From NCBI GenBank assembly GCA_001314655.1, contig LJSF01000016.1, forward strand, positions 314,493 through 378,492: 64,000 nt of DNA, given 5' to 3'. Positions 1-9,247 of this stretch are shown here, piece after piece. The stretch's first letter is position 1. Each line of letters begins with the position of its first letter. The translations under genes were made by a program, and so were the position numbers. The notes under the pieces were generated by a model. The model saw nothing but the letters and a program-made list of their open reading frames with translations. It did not search any database and was not told where the DNA came from. Source of the DNA: Rhodobacteraceae bacterium HLUCCA08 (GTDB lineage: Bacteria > Pseudomonadota > Alphaproteobacteria > Rhodobacterales > Rhodobacteraceae).

Positions 1-1
1 C

Positions 2-949
2 GATCCCGACAGCGCCGTCGTGGTCGAAAACTTCCGCGACGCTCTGGACGAGGCCGGGCTGGACCAGGGATCCAACCTCGCCGCGGTCGAGGCGCCGCGC
101 CGACCGACGCCGCAAACCGTCCTGCGCGACCTCGAAACCTCTCTGGCGGCAGGGATTGCTCCGTCGCCTGAACTGATCTCGCTGGCCGAGGGGTTCCGGT
201 TCGAATATGCCGGCGACCCCCTCGAGGCACGGCTGGCCGAGCTCGAAGTGCGTGCCCATGCGGCCCGCGGCGATTTCCGGCAAGCCCTGGACCTTGCCGC
301 CAACGCCGCCACCGCACTCGGCCCCGAGCTGGTTCGCGGTCTGCGTGGCGATGTCGTGACCATGCTGACCGAGCAGCTCGACGACAGCAGTTTTCTCGAT
401 CACGCCTATTCCGCGATCCCCGCGAACCTGCCGGCCCGCGTCGAGAACATGCTCGCCGCCCGGCTGCTGACGCTCGGCTTTCCGGAAAAGGCGCAGGAAT
501 TCCTGTCAGGCGAGGCGGTGCGAGAGGACGCCTCCGAGCGGCGCTACCTCAAAGCCGAGGCGGCGATCATGCTGGGTGACGGCGAAAGCGCACTGACCGC
601 CCTGATGGGGCTTTCGGACCCGCGCGCGGCCGAATTGCGCGCCCGGGCCTACGAGCTATCGGGCGATTACCGGTCTGCAATGGCCGCCCGGGGCGTCCCG
701 CCCGAAGATCCCACCGACCCGCTGGAAGCCTGGCGTGCCGAGGCCTGGGCCCGCCTGGCGACCTCGGACGACCCGCTGCTGCGCGCCCTCTCGGACGATA
801 TGCTCGCCGCTGACTCGGACCAACCCGCAACGCCTGTCGCGACATTGTCCGAAGCCCGCGAACGGCTCGATCTGTCGGGTGACAGCCGCGAACTGGTCGA
901 TGAACTCCTCCTGCGGTTCGAGTTGGAGCCCGCGGCGCCCGGCAATTGA
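2..949 (+). CDS. TPR-like flagellar-locus protein, 5' end cut by window
   Basis: The reading frame is open to the left edge, so the N-terminus is missing; an internal GTG at 20 is probably not the real start. At least 315 residues remain. The protein is acidic and helical, with no visible signal or membrane segment. Alternating short helices, with phrases such as ARGDFRQALDLA and LSGDYRSAMAARG, resemble tetratricopeptide repeats in the C-terminal two thirds. It lies directly upstream of flhA on the same strand, so a role in flagellar assembly or motor function is inferred from position only. I do not recognise a named family. Confidence 0.6.
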   Translation, partial: DPDSAVVVENFRDALDEAGLDQGSNLAAVEAPRRPTPQTVLRDLETSLAAGIAPSPELISLAEGFRFEYAGDPLEARLAELEVRAHAARGDFRQALDLAANAATALGPELVRGLRGDVVTMLTEQLDDSSFLDHAYSAIPANLPARVENMLAARLLTLGFPEKAQEFLSGEAVREDASERRYLKAEAAIMLGDGESALTALMGLSDPRAAELRARAYELSGDYRSAMAARGVPPEDPTDPLEAWRAEAWARLATSDDPLLRALSDDMLAADSDQPATPVATLSEARERLDLSGDSRELVDELLLRFELEPAAPGN

Positions 950-1115
950 TCGCCGCTTACCAATTCTAAACGCCCGGCGTCTTAGCCTCGCGTCGAAGAC
1001 GCAGCAGAAGGTGCGCAGGAATGATTCGGACAGCACGTCCGCCCCGGTCGACGGCACAACCGGATCACGCGCCAAACGGCGCGCCGGCCAATCTTGGGTC
1101 AGGAGGCTGCCTGGC

Positions 1116-3203
1116 ATGCCGGCGCTGACCCTGGGTGCCATCTTTCGCCCGACCATTCTGCTGGCCCTGGCCCTGATGGCGATCATCGTGATGATGATCC
1201 TGCCGATGCCGGCCTGGGTTCTGGATATCGGCCTTGCCGCGTCGTTCGCGTTGGCGATCCTGATCTTCACCGTCACCCTGTTCATCGAGCGGCCGCTGGA
1301 TTTTTCGGCCTTTCCGACCGTGCTGCTCGCATCACTGATGCTGCGCCTGTCGCTCAATGTCTCGTCGACCAAGCTGATCATCGGCGAAGGCCACACCGGC
1401 ACGACGGCGGCGGGGGACGTCATCGCCGGCTTCGCCAGCTTCGTCATGGGCGGGTCGGTCTTTCTGGGCCTCGTGGTTTTCGGCGTTCTGTTGATCGTCA
1501 ATTTCGTCGTCATCAACAAGGGCGCGACCCGGATGGCCGAGGTCGGCGCGCGCTTTGCGCTGGACGGGATGCCGGGCAAGCAGCTTGCGATCGACAGCGA
1601 CATGAGCGCCGGTGCGATCGACCACGCCGAAGCGCGTCGCCGTCGCGAAACCGAACAGGCCGAAACGACCTTCTTCGGTTCGCTCGACGGCGCGTCGAAA
1701 TTCGTCAAGGGCGATGCGGTAGCCGGGCTTCTGATCACCGCGCTGAACCTGCTCATGGGTCTGACGATGGGCATCTTCGTCCATGGCATGCCGGCCGGCC
1801 TGGCTTTCGAGACCTACGCGATCCTCACCGTGGGTGACGGGCTGGTGAACCAGATCCCGGCCGTCATCATCTCGATCGCCTCGGCCCTGCTACTGGCCCG
1901 GGGCGGCGCGACGGGCGCGACCGACCTCGCGCTCGTCGGCCAACTTGGGCGCTATCCCGCGGCGCTGGGCACCGTCGCGGTCCTGATGGCATTGTTCGCA
2001 CTGGTGCCCGGTTTGCCGTTCGTGCCGTTCATCGCCGGTGGCGCGGTGCTTGGCTTGGCTGCAGTCGTGGGTGCCCGCGCCGCCGAGGCGAAGCGCAAGG
2101 CCGACATCGCCGCGGCCGAAATGCCGCGCACACCCGAAGCCCGGTCGAGCATGGGCGACCTGCTTGACCTTGACGATATCCATGTCGAATTCGCCCCCGA
2201 CCTGGTCGAAATGGTGCTTGACCCCGGGGTCGGTCTCGATGCCCGCATCGCCAACATGCGCAACCATGTCGCAACGGAATATGGCGTGCTGCTGCCCGAA
2301 ATCCGGCTGACCGACAATGCGTCGCTGGCCGATGGACAATATGTGATCAAGATCCATGGCGTCGAACAGGTGCGCGACAGCCTGCGCCCGGACCGCGTGC
2401 TTGCCCTGCTCAGCGACAGCAGCGCGGCGGTGTCCGGGGATGACGTCCAGGAACCGGTCTATGGCGCACCGGCCCGATGGATCGCCCCCGATGATCAGGA
2501 ACAGGCCGCGCTGGCCGGCCTGACCACGGTGCAACCGACCGAGGTTCTGGCCACCCATCTGCTGGAGGTGATCAAGCGCAGCTTCCCGCGGCTGATGACG
2601 ATGAAGGCCCTGCGCCGCCTGCTGGACGAGATGGTGAACCTGTCGGATCCGGGCCGGACCGAGGCCAACCGCAAGCTTCTGGACGATCTGGTGCCCGACA
2701 AGGTGCCGATGGACACGCTGCTGTCCGTCCTGCGCCTGCTGCTGGAGGAACGGGTGTCGATCCGCAACCTGTCGCTGATCATCGAGGCGGCGTCGGAGGG
2801 GCGTCAGCTTTATCCGTCGACCGAGGGGATCGCCGAACATGTCCGGCAGCGGCTCGGCTTTCAGCTGGTGGCCCAGATGCGTCGGGCGGATGGCACCATC
2901 CCGCTGGTGCAACTGGCCCCGGAATGGGAGGAGGTGTTCACCACCTACCAGATGCCGTCGGATCGCGGTCTTGGCGACGTGGCCCTGCCCCCCGAGGATT
3001 TCAACCGCCTCGCCAATGCGGTCGCCGAAAAGATCGCGGCCGCAGCCGAGGCGGGGACGTTCCCGGCCCTTGTGACCTCGACCCGCCGCCGCCGGTTCCT
3101 GCGCACCGTTCTGACCGCGAAAGGCATTCCCAACCCGGTCCTGTCCTTCGAGGAAATCGGCCTGGAGGCCCGACCGGCGCTGGTCGGGCTGGTCGCGGCA
3201 TGA
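1116..3203 (+). CDS. flhA: Flagellar export gate protein FlhA
   Basis: Inner-membrane core subunit of the flagellar type III export gate. The N-terminal half is a bundle of hydrophobic helices. The conserved family segment with RLSLN at residues 77-81 follows the second helix, and the C-terminal half is the soluble domain that receives substrates and chaperones. The frame is open well upstream, but ATG 1116 is preceded by a perfect AGGAGG at 1101-1106 and gives 695 residues, the usual FlhA length; GTG 1011 is the alternative. The stop overlaps the fliR start by four bases, so the export genes are translationally coupled. Confidence 0.95.
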   Translation: MPALTLGAIFRPTILLALALMAIIVMMILPMPAWVLDIGLAASFALAILIFTVTLFIERPLDFSAFPTVLLASLMLRLSLNVSSTKLIIGEGHTGTTAAGDVIAGFASFVMGGSVFLGLVVFGVLLIVNFVVINKGATRMAEVGARFALDGMPGKQLAIDSDMSAGAIDHAEARRRRETEQAETTFFGSLDGASKFVKGDAVAGLLITALNLLMGLTMGIFVHGMPAGLAFETYAILTVGDGLVNQIPAVIISIASALLLARGGATGATDLALVGQLGRYPAALGTVAVLMALFALVPGLPFVPFIAGGAVLGLAAVVGARAAEAKRKADIAAAEMPRTPEARSSMGDLLDLDDIHVEFAPDLVEMVLDPGVGLDARIANMRNHVATEYGVLLPEIRLTDNASLADGQYVIKIHGVEQVRDSLRPDRVLALLSDSSAAVSGDDVQEPVYGAPARWIAPDDQEQAALAGLTTVQPTEVLATHLLEVIKRSFPRLMTMKALRRLLDEMVNLSDPGRTEANRKLLDDLVPDKVPMDTLLSVLRLLLEERVSIRNLSLIIEAASEGRQLYPSTEGIAEHVRQRLGFQLVAQMRRADGTIPLVQLAPEWEEVFTTYQMPSDRGLGDVALPPEDFNRLANAVAEKIAAAAEAGTFPALVTSTRRRRFLRTVLTAKGIPNPVLSFEEIGLEARPALVGLVAA

Positions 3204-3979
3204 TCGCCGCCCTGTCCGAGCTGCTGTCGATCGGTCAGGACGCGCTCTGGTCCGGTTTCGTCGTTTTCGCGCGGGTCGGTGCGGCCATGGCGCTGTTGCC
3301 GGCTTTCGGCGAACAGACGGTCCCGGCGCGTGTGCGCCTGATCCTCGCCCTGATGTTCACCCTTGTCGTCCTGCCTGCCATGGCCGAAAGGATCCCGCCG
3401 CCGGTCCCCGGGCTGGGTTTTGCGCCGATCCTGTTGACCGAAACACTGGCCGGTCTGTTCTTTGGTATGGCGCTGCGGCTGTTCGTGCTGGCGCTGCAGA
3501 TTGCGGGCACGATCGCTGCGCAATCGACCTCGCTCAGCCAGATCTTCGGTGGCAGCGCCGGGACCGATCCTCAGCCGGCAATGGGTCATGTCCTGCTCTG
3601 GGGCGGGCTGGCTCTGGCGACGATCCTCGGGCTGCATGTCCGCCTGGCCGAATATCTGTTGACCAGCTACGATCTGGTCCCGCCCGGGGTGATCCTGCCC
3701 GCCGCCCTAGTGGCAGAGGCCGGGCTTGGCGAGATCGGCCGCAGTTTCGCGCTCGGCTTTACCCTTGCGGCGCCTTTCGTCATCGCCTCGCTGGTCTATA
3801 ACGTGACCCTCGGCGTCATCAATCGTGCGATGCCGCAGCTGATGGTCGCCTTTGTCGGGGCCCCGGCGATCACCGCCGGCGGGTTGATCCTGTTGCTGAT
3901 CGCGGCACCGTTCATGCTGCAGGTCTGGTCGGGCGCGCTGGGCGATTTCATCGCCGATCCGTTCGGAGGCCAGGGATGA
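3200..3979 (+). CDS. fliR: Flagellar export protein FliR
   Basis: Integral membrane component of the export gate, working with FlhA, FlhB, FliP and FliQ. The 259-residue protein is almost entirely hydrophobic, with about six membrane helices. It contains the typical FliR region AAQSTSLSQIFGG followed by a PA/MGH stretch. Its ATG overlaps the flhA stop and its own stop overlaps the flhB start, both as ATGA. This gives a tight flhA-fliR-flhB unit. The length matches the family. Confidence 0.94.
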   Translation: MIAALSELLSIGQDALWSGFVVFARVGAAMALLPAFGEQTVPARVRLILALMFTLVVLPAMAERIPPPVPGLGFAPILLTETLAGLFFGMALRLFVLALQIAGTIAAQSTSLSQIFGGSAGTDPQPAMGHVLLWGGLALATILGLHVRLAEYLLTSYDLVPPGVILPAALVAEAGLGEIGRSFALGFTLAAPFVIASLVYNVTLGVINRAMPQLMVAFVGAPAITAGGLILLLIAAPFMLQVWSGALGDFIADPFGGQG

Positions 3980-5061
3980 GCGCGGGACAGGCCGAAGACG
4001 ACGACAAGCAATATGAACCGACGCAAAAGAAGCTCGACGACGCCCGCAAGAAGGGCGATCTGCCGAAATCGAACGACCTGATCACGGCCGGGGCCTATGC
4101 CGGTCTGCTGATCGCCGCAATGACCCTGGGTCCGGTCGCGCTCAAGGGCATGGGCACGACGCTTGCCGGCCTGCTCGATCAGGCGGACCGCCTGTCCGAC
4201 GACAGTTTCAACGGCGGTGGTGGCCGCTTTGCCGGGGCGCTGATCGGTGACATGGCGCGCCATTCCCTGGCCATCTTCGCCCCGCCCTTTCTGTTGGCTT
4301 TGCTCATGGTTCTGGGTCAGCGTTCCCTGGTCTTTGCACCCTCCAAGCTGGCGCCCAAATTGTCGCGTATCTCGCTGATCGAGAATGCAAAGCAGAAATT
4401 CGGCCGCTCCGGCCTGTTCGAATTCGCCAAAAGCACGACCAAGCTGACGATCTATTCGACGATCCTGTTCATCTACCTTTGGGGGCAATTGCCCCGGATG
4501 CTGGGCGCGATGCAGCTGAGCCCGGCGATGATGGTGGTCGAGCTGTTGAAAATCGTGGTCGGTTTGCTGGGCATGGTTCTGGCGGTGTCGCTGACCCTGG
4601 CGCTGATCGACATGGTGTTCCAACGCGCCGAGCATGCCCGAAAGAACCGGATGTCCCGCAAGGAGTTGATGGACGAACTCAAGGAATCCGAGGGCGATCC
4701 GATGATGAAGCAGCAGCGCCGGGAAAAGGCGGTGTCGATCGCCACCAACCAGATGCTGCGAGACGTGCCGGAGGCCGCGGTGGTCATCGTCAACCCGACC
4801 CATTTCGCGGTCGCGCTGAAATGGGATCCCTCGGCCCCGCACGCACCGATCTGCGTCGCCAAGGGTGTCGATCTGGTCGCGGCCCGGATCCGCGAAATCG
4901 CGCAGGAAAACGCCGTGCCGATCCATTCGGACCCGCCCACCGCGCGAGCGCTTCATGCCACGGTCGAGATCGGGGAAGAGATCCGGCCCGACCATTACGC
5001 CGCGGTCGCCGCGGCGATCCGGTTCGCCGATATGTTGCGGGCCAAGGCGCGCAAGGCATGA
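3976..5061 (+). CDS. flhB: Flagellar export switch protein FlhB
   Basis: Controls the change of export substrate from hook/rod to filament proteins. The 361-residue protein has a charged N-terminus (EPTQKKLDDARKKG), four membrane helices, and a cytoplasmic domain carrying the self-cleavage motif NPTH at residues 273-276. The substrate-length counterpart FliK is encoded at 15.3 kb. It overlaps fliR upstream and the FliJ-like gene downstream by four bases each. All key residues are present. Confidence 0.95.
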   Translation: MSAGQAEDDDKQYEPTQKKLDDARKKGDLPKSNDLITAGAYAGLLIAAMTLGPVALKGMGTTLAGLLDQADRLSDDSFNGGGGRFAGALIGDMARHSLAIFAPPFLLALLMVLGQRSLVFAPSKLAPKLSRISLIENAKQKFGRSGLFEFAKSTTKLTIYSTILFIYLWGQLPRMLGAMQLSPAMMVVELLKIVVGLLGMVLAVSLTLALIDMVFQRAEHARKNRMSRKELMDELKESEGDPMMKQQRREKAVSIATNQMLRDVPEAAVVIVNPTHFAVALKWDPSAPHAPICVAKGVDLVAARIREIAQENAVPIHSDPPTARALHATVEIGEEIRPDHYAAVAAAIRFADMLRAKARKA

Positions 5062-5432
5062 GCGGGGATCTGCAGCAGATGCGCGGGCTGGTTTCGCTCC
5101 TCGAGGCCCGGTTCGCCGCCGGCCAGGCACGGCTGGCACAGCACCAGGAAAAGGTTCGCGCCTTGCAGGACGGCCTGGCCGCGCTCGGTGCGAGGCACGA
5201 CGCGGCGCAGGCCGACGATCCGGCCTTTCGCGCCGGTGCCTACCTGCGCTGGAACGTCTGGGCCGACGAGCGTCGCAAGCAGATCAACCGTCAGCTCGCC
5301 GAAGCGCGTGCCGGTGAAGAGAGTCTCAAGGCCGAACTGCGGGTTTCCCTCGGCAAGCTCGAAGCGGCGCGCGGGCTCGAGGCGCAGCTCAGGGCCGACG
5401 CAATCCGCAAGGCCGCGCGTCGCGCGCCGTGA
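5058..5432 (+). CDS. FliJ-like coiled-coil flagellar protein
   Basis: A 124-residue, highly charged, almost wholly helical protein (for example LLEARFAAGQARLAQHQEKV). It is predicted to form a coiled coil like FliJ, the small general chaperone of the export ATPase. The start ATG overlaps the flhB stop (ATGA), which ties it to the export operon. Sequence alone does not prove FliJ identity, since such proteins diverge quickly; the operon position is the main support. It ends one base before the convergent fliL stop. Confidence 0.65.
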   Translation: MSGDLQQMRGLVSLLEARFAAGQARLAQHQEKVRALQDGLAALGARHDAAQADDPAFRAGAYLRWNVWADERRKQINRQLAEARAGEESLKAELRVSLGKLEAARGLEAQLRADAIRKAARRAP

Positions 5433-5987
5433 TCAGACGTCCTGGCGGACGATATCCACAATCAGGACATCCGTGATCGGCCCGCCGACATTGTCCAACG
5501 CGGTCTGACGCAGGGCGGACCGCAGCATCCCCATATTCGTCGACGAGGTGAAATTTCCGTCGAACCCGCCCATGTTGGCATGATTGAACAACACTTGCAG
5601 GAACAGGTCGCGCAGCCGCGGTTCATGGGTAAAGACAGTCTCTTTTCCGCCGGCCGCAACCTCGACACTGATCGAGAGAACCACAAGGGCCGCGACCTGT
5701 CCATCACGCACCACCGGGACGACGAACTGATTGTTCAGCTTGGCATATTCACTGCCGGCAGATGGGTCTTCATCATCGTTGTCGGCGGTGTCGACCTCGG
5801 GACGGGCGGCCGGGTCGGTCGCGCCGTCATCCGCGGGCGGTGGCGCACCGGCAAGCAACGCATCGTATTCGGTGCGCGACAGGGTCACCGTTTCCTCCGT
5901 TTTGCCGGGTGACAGAAACATGCCCGCGCCGATGCCGCCTCCGACACCGATGATGAGCATGACAAGCGGGATCAGGAGCATCTTCAC
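5433..5987 (-). CDS. fliL: Flagellar basal body-associated protein FliL
   Basis: Single-pass inner-membrane protein that surrounds and supports the stator. The 184-residue chain has one N-terminal membrane helix (residues about 4-26). An acidic low-complexity linker follows, and then a C-terminal periplasmic FliL domain ending in the typical TDVLIVDIVRQDV-like tail. It is the last gene of the leftward rod/ring operon, nine bases after flgH. Its stop abuts the stop of the rightward FliJ-like gene. Confidence 0.88.
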   Translation of the reverse strand: MKMLLIPLVMLIIGVGGGIGAGMFLSPGKTEETVTLSRTEYDALLAGAPPPADDGATDPAARPEVDTADNDDEDPSAGSEYAKLNNQFVVPVVRDGQVAALVVLSISVEVAAGGKETVFTHEPRLRDLFLQVLFNHANMGGFDGNFTSSTNMGMLRSALRQTALDNVGGPITDVLIVDIVRQDV

Positions 5988-5996
5988 GGGTTCACC

Positions 5997-6731
5997 TCAG
6001 AACGGCAGAACGATGTCGGCCACCTGCTGGCCGTAGCGGGGTTGTTGCATGTCGGTGATCTGGCCACGACCCCCATAGGAAATTCGCGCCGAGGCGATCT
6101 TGTCATAGGTGATCTCGTTCTGGCGGCTGATATCGGCGGGGCGCACGAAGCCTGACACGAACAACTCGCGCATCTCGAAGTTCACCCGCACCTCCTGGCT
6201 CCCCTCGATCTGCAGCACGCCGTTCGGCATCACGTTGACGATCGTCGCGGCTACCCGAAGCTCCAGCTGTTCGCCGCGCCGGACCGAGCCGTCGCCGCCG
6301 AATGTGCTGGACGAATTCAACTCCACCGCATTGGCCATGGCCGCGCCGTCCGGCAGGTTTTCATCGACCCGCTGCGGCAGGCCGAAAAGCTGCGGGATGC
6401 CCAGGCTTTCGGACCCGTTGCGCGACCGATCGGTCGAATTGGTGATCGAGGCGCTGTCGTCGATCTCGATCACCACGGTCAGGATATCTCCGCGCTGCAT
6501 CGCGCGCCGGTCGCCCAGCAAAGAACCGCGGTTTCCCGACCATAGTGAAGGGGTCGGCGCCGCTCTTGACGCTGCGGGAATAGCCTCGCCCATGCCGAAG
6601 GTCGACATCGCGGTCGCCTCGGTCGAGGCCTGGACCGGGGTGAAATCGGGCGCCTGGCCGACATCGCCCAGCCGGCCGCATCCGGCAAGGCCAAGGGACA
6701 TCAGGGCAAGGGCGGTGATCACGATGCGCAT
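5997..6731 (-). CDS. flgH: Flagellar L-ring lipoprotein FlgH
   Basis: Forms the outer-membrane L ring. The 244-residue precursor has a short hydrophobic signal ending in the lipobox LAGC, with lipidated Cys18. The mature part contains SLW, RGDILTVVIEIDDSASI and a C-terminal G-rich strand region (YGGRGQITDMQQPRYGQQ), all typical of FlgH. It follows flgA by nine bases and precedes fliL in one leftward operon. Confidence 0.95.
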   Translation of the reverse strand: MRIVITALALMSLGLAGCGRLGDVGQAPDFTPVQASTEATAMSTFGMGEAIPAASRAAPTPSLWSGNRGSLLGDRRAMQRGDILTVVIEIDDSASITNSTDRSRNGSESLGIPQLFGLPQRVDENLPDGAAMANAVELNSSSTFGGDGSVRRGEQLELRVAATIVNVMPNGVLQIEGSQEVRVNFEMRELFVSGFVRPADISRQNEITYDKIASARISYGGRGQITDMQQPRYGQQVADIVLPF

Positions 6732-6740
6732 CGGCGCCTC

Positions 6741-7157
6741 CTAGTTGAAGACATGGGCCGCGCCGGTATCGTCGATCCGGGCGGTGACGGTGGTGCGGGA
6801 CGACAGGTTCATGACCCGGATCACGTCGCCGGGGCCGGCGCGATCCAGGGCGCGGCCCTCGGTGCTGATGACCAGACCACCGCTGCGATAGATCAGCGGG
6901 ATCACCGCATTGCGTTCGACCACGGCCGGCGGCCCGATATCCGACAGCCGGATCGGACGTCCGGCATAAAGCGCGACACGCGCCTCCTGTCCCAGCAGCA
7001 TCCCGGGATCGGACACGCCACCGGCGATGTCGTCGGCGCGCAGGGCCAGGTCCTCGGGCGCCAGGATCGTGCGCGCGGGGATCGTGCGGGCGGCGACGAT
7101 CGTGTCGGCCAGGGCCGGACCGGCCAACAGCCACAGGAGAAGCGCGGCGCGGATCAT
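6741..7157 (-). CDS. flgA: Flagellar P-ring assembly chaperone FlgA
   Basis: Periplasmic chaperone for P-ring (FlgI) assembly. The 138-residue precursor has a clear signal peptide (cleavage after about Ala17) and an SAF-type domain with the pattern RTIPARTILAPEDL and a C-terminal VRVMN-like strand. It is short for the family but contains the full SAF domain. The start overlaps the flgG stop by four bases (ATGA). flgI itself is not in the window. Confidence 0.9.
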   Translation of the reverse strand: MIRAALLLWLLAGPALADTIVAARTIPARTILAPEDLALRADDIAGGVSDPGMLLGQEARVALYAGRPIRLSDIGPPAVVERNAVIPLIYRSGGLVISTEGRALDRAGPGDVIRVMNLSSRTTVTARIDDTGAAHVFN

Positions 7158-7939
7158 CGGATCTGGACCGTCGCGCCCAGCATCTGGTCGGCGGCCGAGA
7201 TCACCTTGGAATTCAGCTCGTAGCCGCGCTGGGCCTGGATCAGGTCGGTCACTTCCTTGACCGGATCGACCGAGCTTTCCTCGAGGTAGCCCTGCCGCAG
7301 GGTGCCGAGGCCGTCGAGACCCGGCGTGCCCACCAGCGACGGCCCCGAGGCCGGCGTTTCCAGGAACAGGTTCGACCCGATCGCTTCCAGCCCCTTGGGG
7401 TTGGTGAAGCCGGCCAGCGTGAACTGGCCCAGGAATTCCGGTTCGACGCGGTCGTTGAAATAGGCATAGACCTCGCCCTCGGCATTGACCGAGATCGACC
7501 GCGCATCGACCGGGATGGTGATGTTCGGCACCACCGGATAGCCATCGGACGTCACGATCAACCCGTCGCCGGTGCGTTTGAGGCCGCCATCGCGGGTATA
7601 GGCGGCGCGGCCGTCGGGCAGCGTCACCTCCAGATAGCCGCCGCCGTCGATCGCCATGTCCAGATCGCCACCGGTCGCGGCGACCGCGCCTTGCGACAGC
7701 ATCACGGTGACAGAGGTCGGCCGCACGCCCAGGCCCAGTTGCACGCCGGTGGGCAGGACCGTGCCGTCAGAGGCATTGATCGTGCCGGGGCGGGCGACCT
7801 GCTGGTAATGCAGGTCGGCGAATTCGGCGCGGCGGGCGTTGTAACCCGTTGTGCTCATGTTGGCGAGGTTGTTGGAGATTACCTCGACCCGGGTCTGCTG
7901 GGCGGCCATCCCGGCCGCGGCGATATCGAGTGCCCGCAT
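7154..7939 (-). CDS. flgG: Distal rod protein FlgG
   Basis: Distal rod subunit of the basal body. The 261-residue protein begins MRALDIAAAGMAAQQTRVEVISNNLAN, so the rod/hook N-terminal motif with SNNLAN is complete. It ends in the conserved C-terminal helix LIQAQRGYELNSKVI. The length is standard. It lies 21 bases after flgF and overlaps flgA by four bases in the leftward rod operon. Confidence 0.96.
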   Translation of the reverse strand: MRALDIAAAGMAAQQTRVEVISNNLANMSTTGYNARRAEFADLHYQQVARPGTINASDGTVLPTGVQLGLGVRPTSVTVMLSQGAVAATGGDLDMAIDGGGYLEVTLPDGRAAYTRDGGLKRTGDGLIVTSDGYPVVPNITIPVDARSISVNAEGEVYAYFNDRVEPEFLGQFTLAGFTNPKGLEAIGSNLFLETPASGPSLVGTPGLDGLGTLRQGYLEESSVDPVKEVTDLIQAQRGYELNSKVISAADQMLGATVQIR

Positions 7940-7960
7940 GTCGCTGGCTCCTTTGTGTGT

Positions 7961-8677
7961 TTATTTGCCGAATGTCCGGATTGCTTCGCGAATTCGCTGG
8001 TCTTCCTTGTCGATAAAGCTCTGGCCCAGCTCATAGGCGCGCTGCACCTCGATCATCCGGGCCAGTTCGAGGATCGGATTGACGTTGGATTGTTCGAGAA
8101 AGCCCTGCGCCACGCGCGCGGTTTCCGCGGGAACATAGCCGTCATCGGCGCGGAACCGGACACCATCCTCGCGCATCATGCCCAGCGGGTTTTCCGGAAC
8201 CACCAGGCCGATCTGGCCCACCGGCACACCGCCGGCGCTGATCGTGCCATCCGCGGCGATTCCGACAGCGCCCGCGCCTTGCGGGACAAAGACCGGCGCA
8301 CCGCCGGCATCCAGAACCGGATAGCCTTCCATCGTCACCAGGTCGCCGTTTTCGTTCGGGGTGAAGCTGCCGGCGCGGGTCAGCCGTTCGCCCTGTGGGG
8401 TCAGGACCAGGAAGAACCCCTCGCCCTCGATCGCCAGGTCGAAAGGTCCGCCGGTCTGTTTCAGCGAGCCCTGGATTTCGGACGTGTCACGCACCCGCGC
8501 CGCGGCCATCGACAAGGACGGATCGTCCCGGTCCAGTGCGGCGACATGTTCGGAAAAGATCAGCCCCTCGGCGCGGAACCCGGAGGTGCTGGCATTGGCG
8601 ATGTTGTTGGCGACCACGCGCATCTCGTTCATCAGGCCCGATTGGCGGGTCAGCGCGGCATAGATGGAATTGCTCAT
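7961..8677 (-). CDS. flgF: Proximal rod protein FlgF
   Basis: Proximal rod component. The 238-residue protein starts with the rod motif MRVVANNIANASTSGFR. It has the central FlgF/FlgG segment with DLAIEGEGFFLV, and ends in a helix with LARMIEVQRAYELGQSFI. It is shorter and more acidic than FlgG, as expected. It sits between fliQ and flgG in the leftward operon, with two bases separating it from fliQ. Confidence 0.93.
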   Translation of the reverse strand: MSNSIYAALTRQSGLMNEMRVVANNIANASTSGFRAEGLIFSEHVAALDRDDPSLSMAAARVRDTSEIQGSLKQTGGPFDLAIEGEGFFLVLTPQGERLTRAGSFTPNENGDLVTMEGYPVLDAGGAPVFVPQGAGAVGIAADGTISAGGVPVGQIGLVVPENPLGMMREDGVRFRADDGYVPAETARVAQGFLEQSNVNPILELARMIEVQRAYELGQSFIDKEDQRIREAIRTFGK

Positions 8678-8679
8678 TC

Positions 8680-8949
8680 TCAGCCTCCTGCGATGACCGG
8701 CACGATCGAGCGCTGAAAGAAACTGACCAGCGTCTCCGACATGAAGCCCATGGACACCCAGAACACCGCGACGATCGCGGCAAGCTTGGGCACGAAGGTC
8801 AGCGTCATTTCCTGGATCGCGGTCAGAGCCTGGAACAGGCCGACGATCAGACCCGCGGCCAGGGCCACGCCCAGGATCGGCAGCGACGTGATCACCGCGA
8901 CCCAGAGCCCCTCGCGCATCGTGTCGAAAAAGATCGCCTCTTCCAGCAT
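8680..8949 (-). CDS. fliQ: Flagellar export protein FliQ
   Basis: Small export-gate membrane protein. It has 89 residues and two membrane helices: GLWVAVITSLPILGVALAAG, and a second around PKLAAIVAVFWVSMGFM. Between them is the conserved GLFQALTAIQEMTLTFVPK loop region. Size and motifs match FliQ exactly. It shares one base with fliE upstream. It is separated from the other gate genes flhA, fliR and flhB, which lie rightward at 1-5 kb. Confidence 0.94.
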   Translation of the reverse strand: MLEEAIFFDTMREGLWVAVITSLPILGVALAAGLIVGLFQALTAIQEMTLTFVPKLAAIVAVFWVSMGFMSETLVSFFQRSIVPVIAGG

Positions 8950-9236
8950 CAGACCGGCATCCGCAGGATTTCCTGGTAGGCTTCGACCACCTTGTCGCGA
9001 ACGGTCACGGCGGTTTCGACGGCCAGTTCGGTCTGGGTCAGGGCCTGGACCAGGGCATGGGGATCGGCGCTGCCGGTCATCGCGGCCATGGCGGTGTTTT
9101 CGCTGTGCTGCAGGGTGGCGGTGAAGTCTTCGGCAAAGCGGGCGAAGGCGGCGCCGCCGGTTCCGCCGGATTGCGGCGCGGTGGCCTGGCGGTTGGCGGC
9201 ATATTGATCGGCGACAAGGGCGGCTCTCAGGTCCAT
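8949..9236 (-). CDS. fliE: Flagellar hook-basal body protein FliE
   Basis: MS-ring/rod junction protein. The 95-residue chain ends with the conserved family C-terminus (TELAVETAVTVRDKVVEAYQEILRMPV-like helix) and has an Ala/Gly-rich, flexible N-terminal third. Its position between flgC and fliQ is the common alphaproteobacterial order flgB-flgC-fliE-fliQ. Confidence 0.93.
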   Translation of the reverse strand: MDLRAALVADQYAANRQATAPQSGGTGGAAFARFAEDFTATLQHSENTAMAAMTGSADPHALVQALTQTELAVETAVTVRDKVVEAYQEILRMPV

Positions 9237-9247
9237 CGGATTCTCCG

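Noticed and set aside
735..1115. N-terminal extension of FlhA in the open frame
   Set aside because: The extra residues overlap the preceding gene and look like an out-of-frame translation; AGGAGG before ATG 1116 gives the family length.
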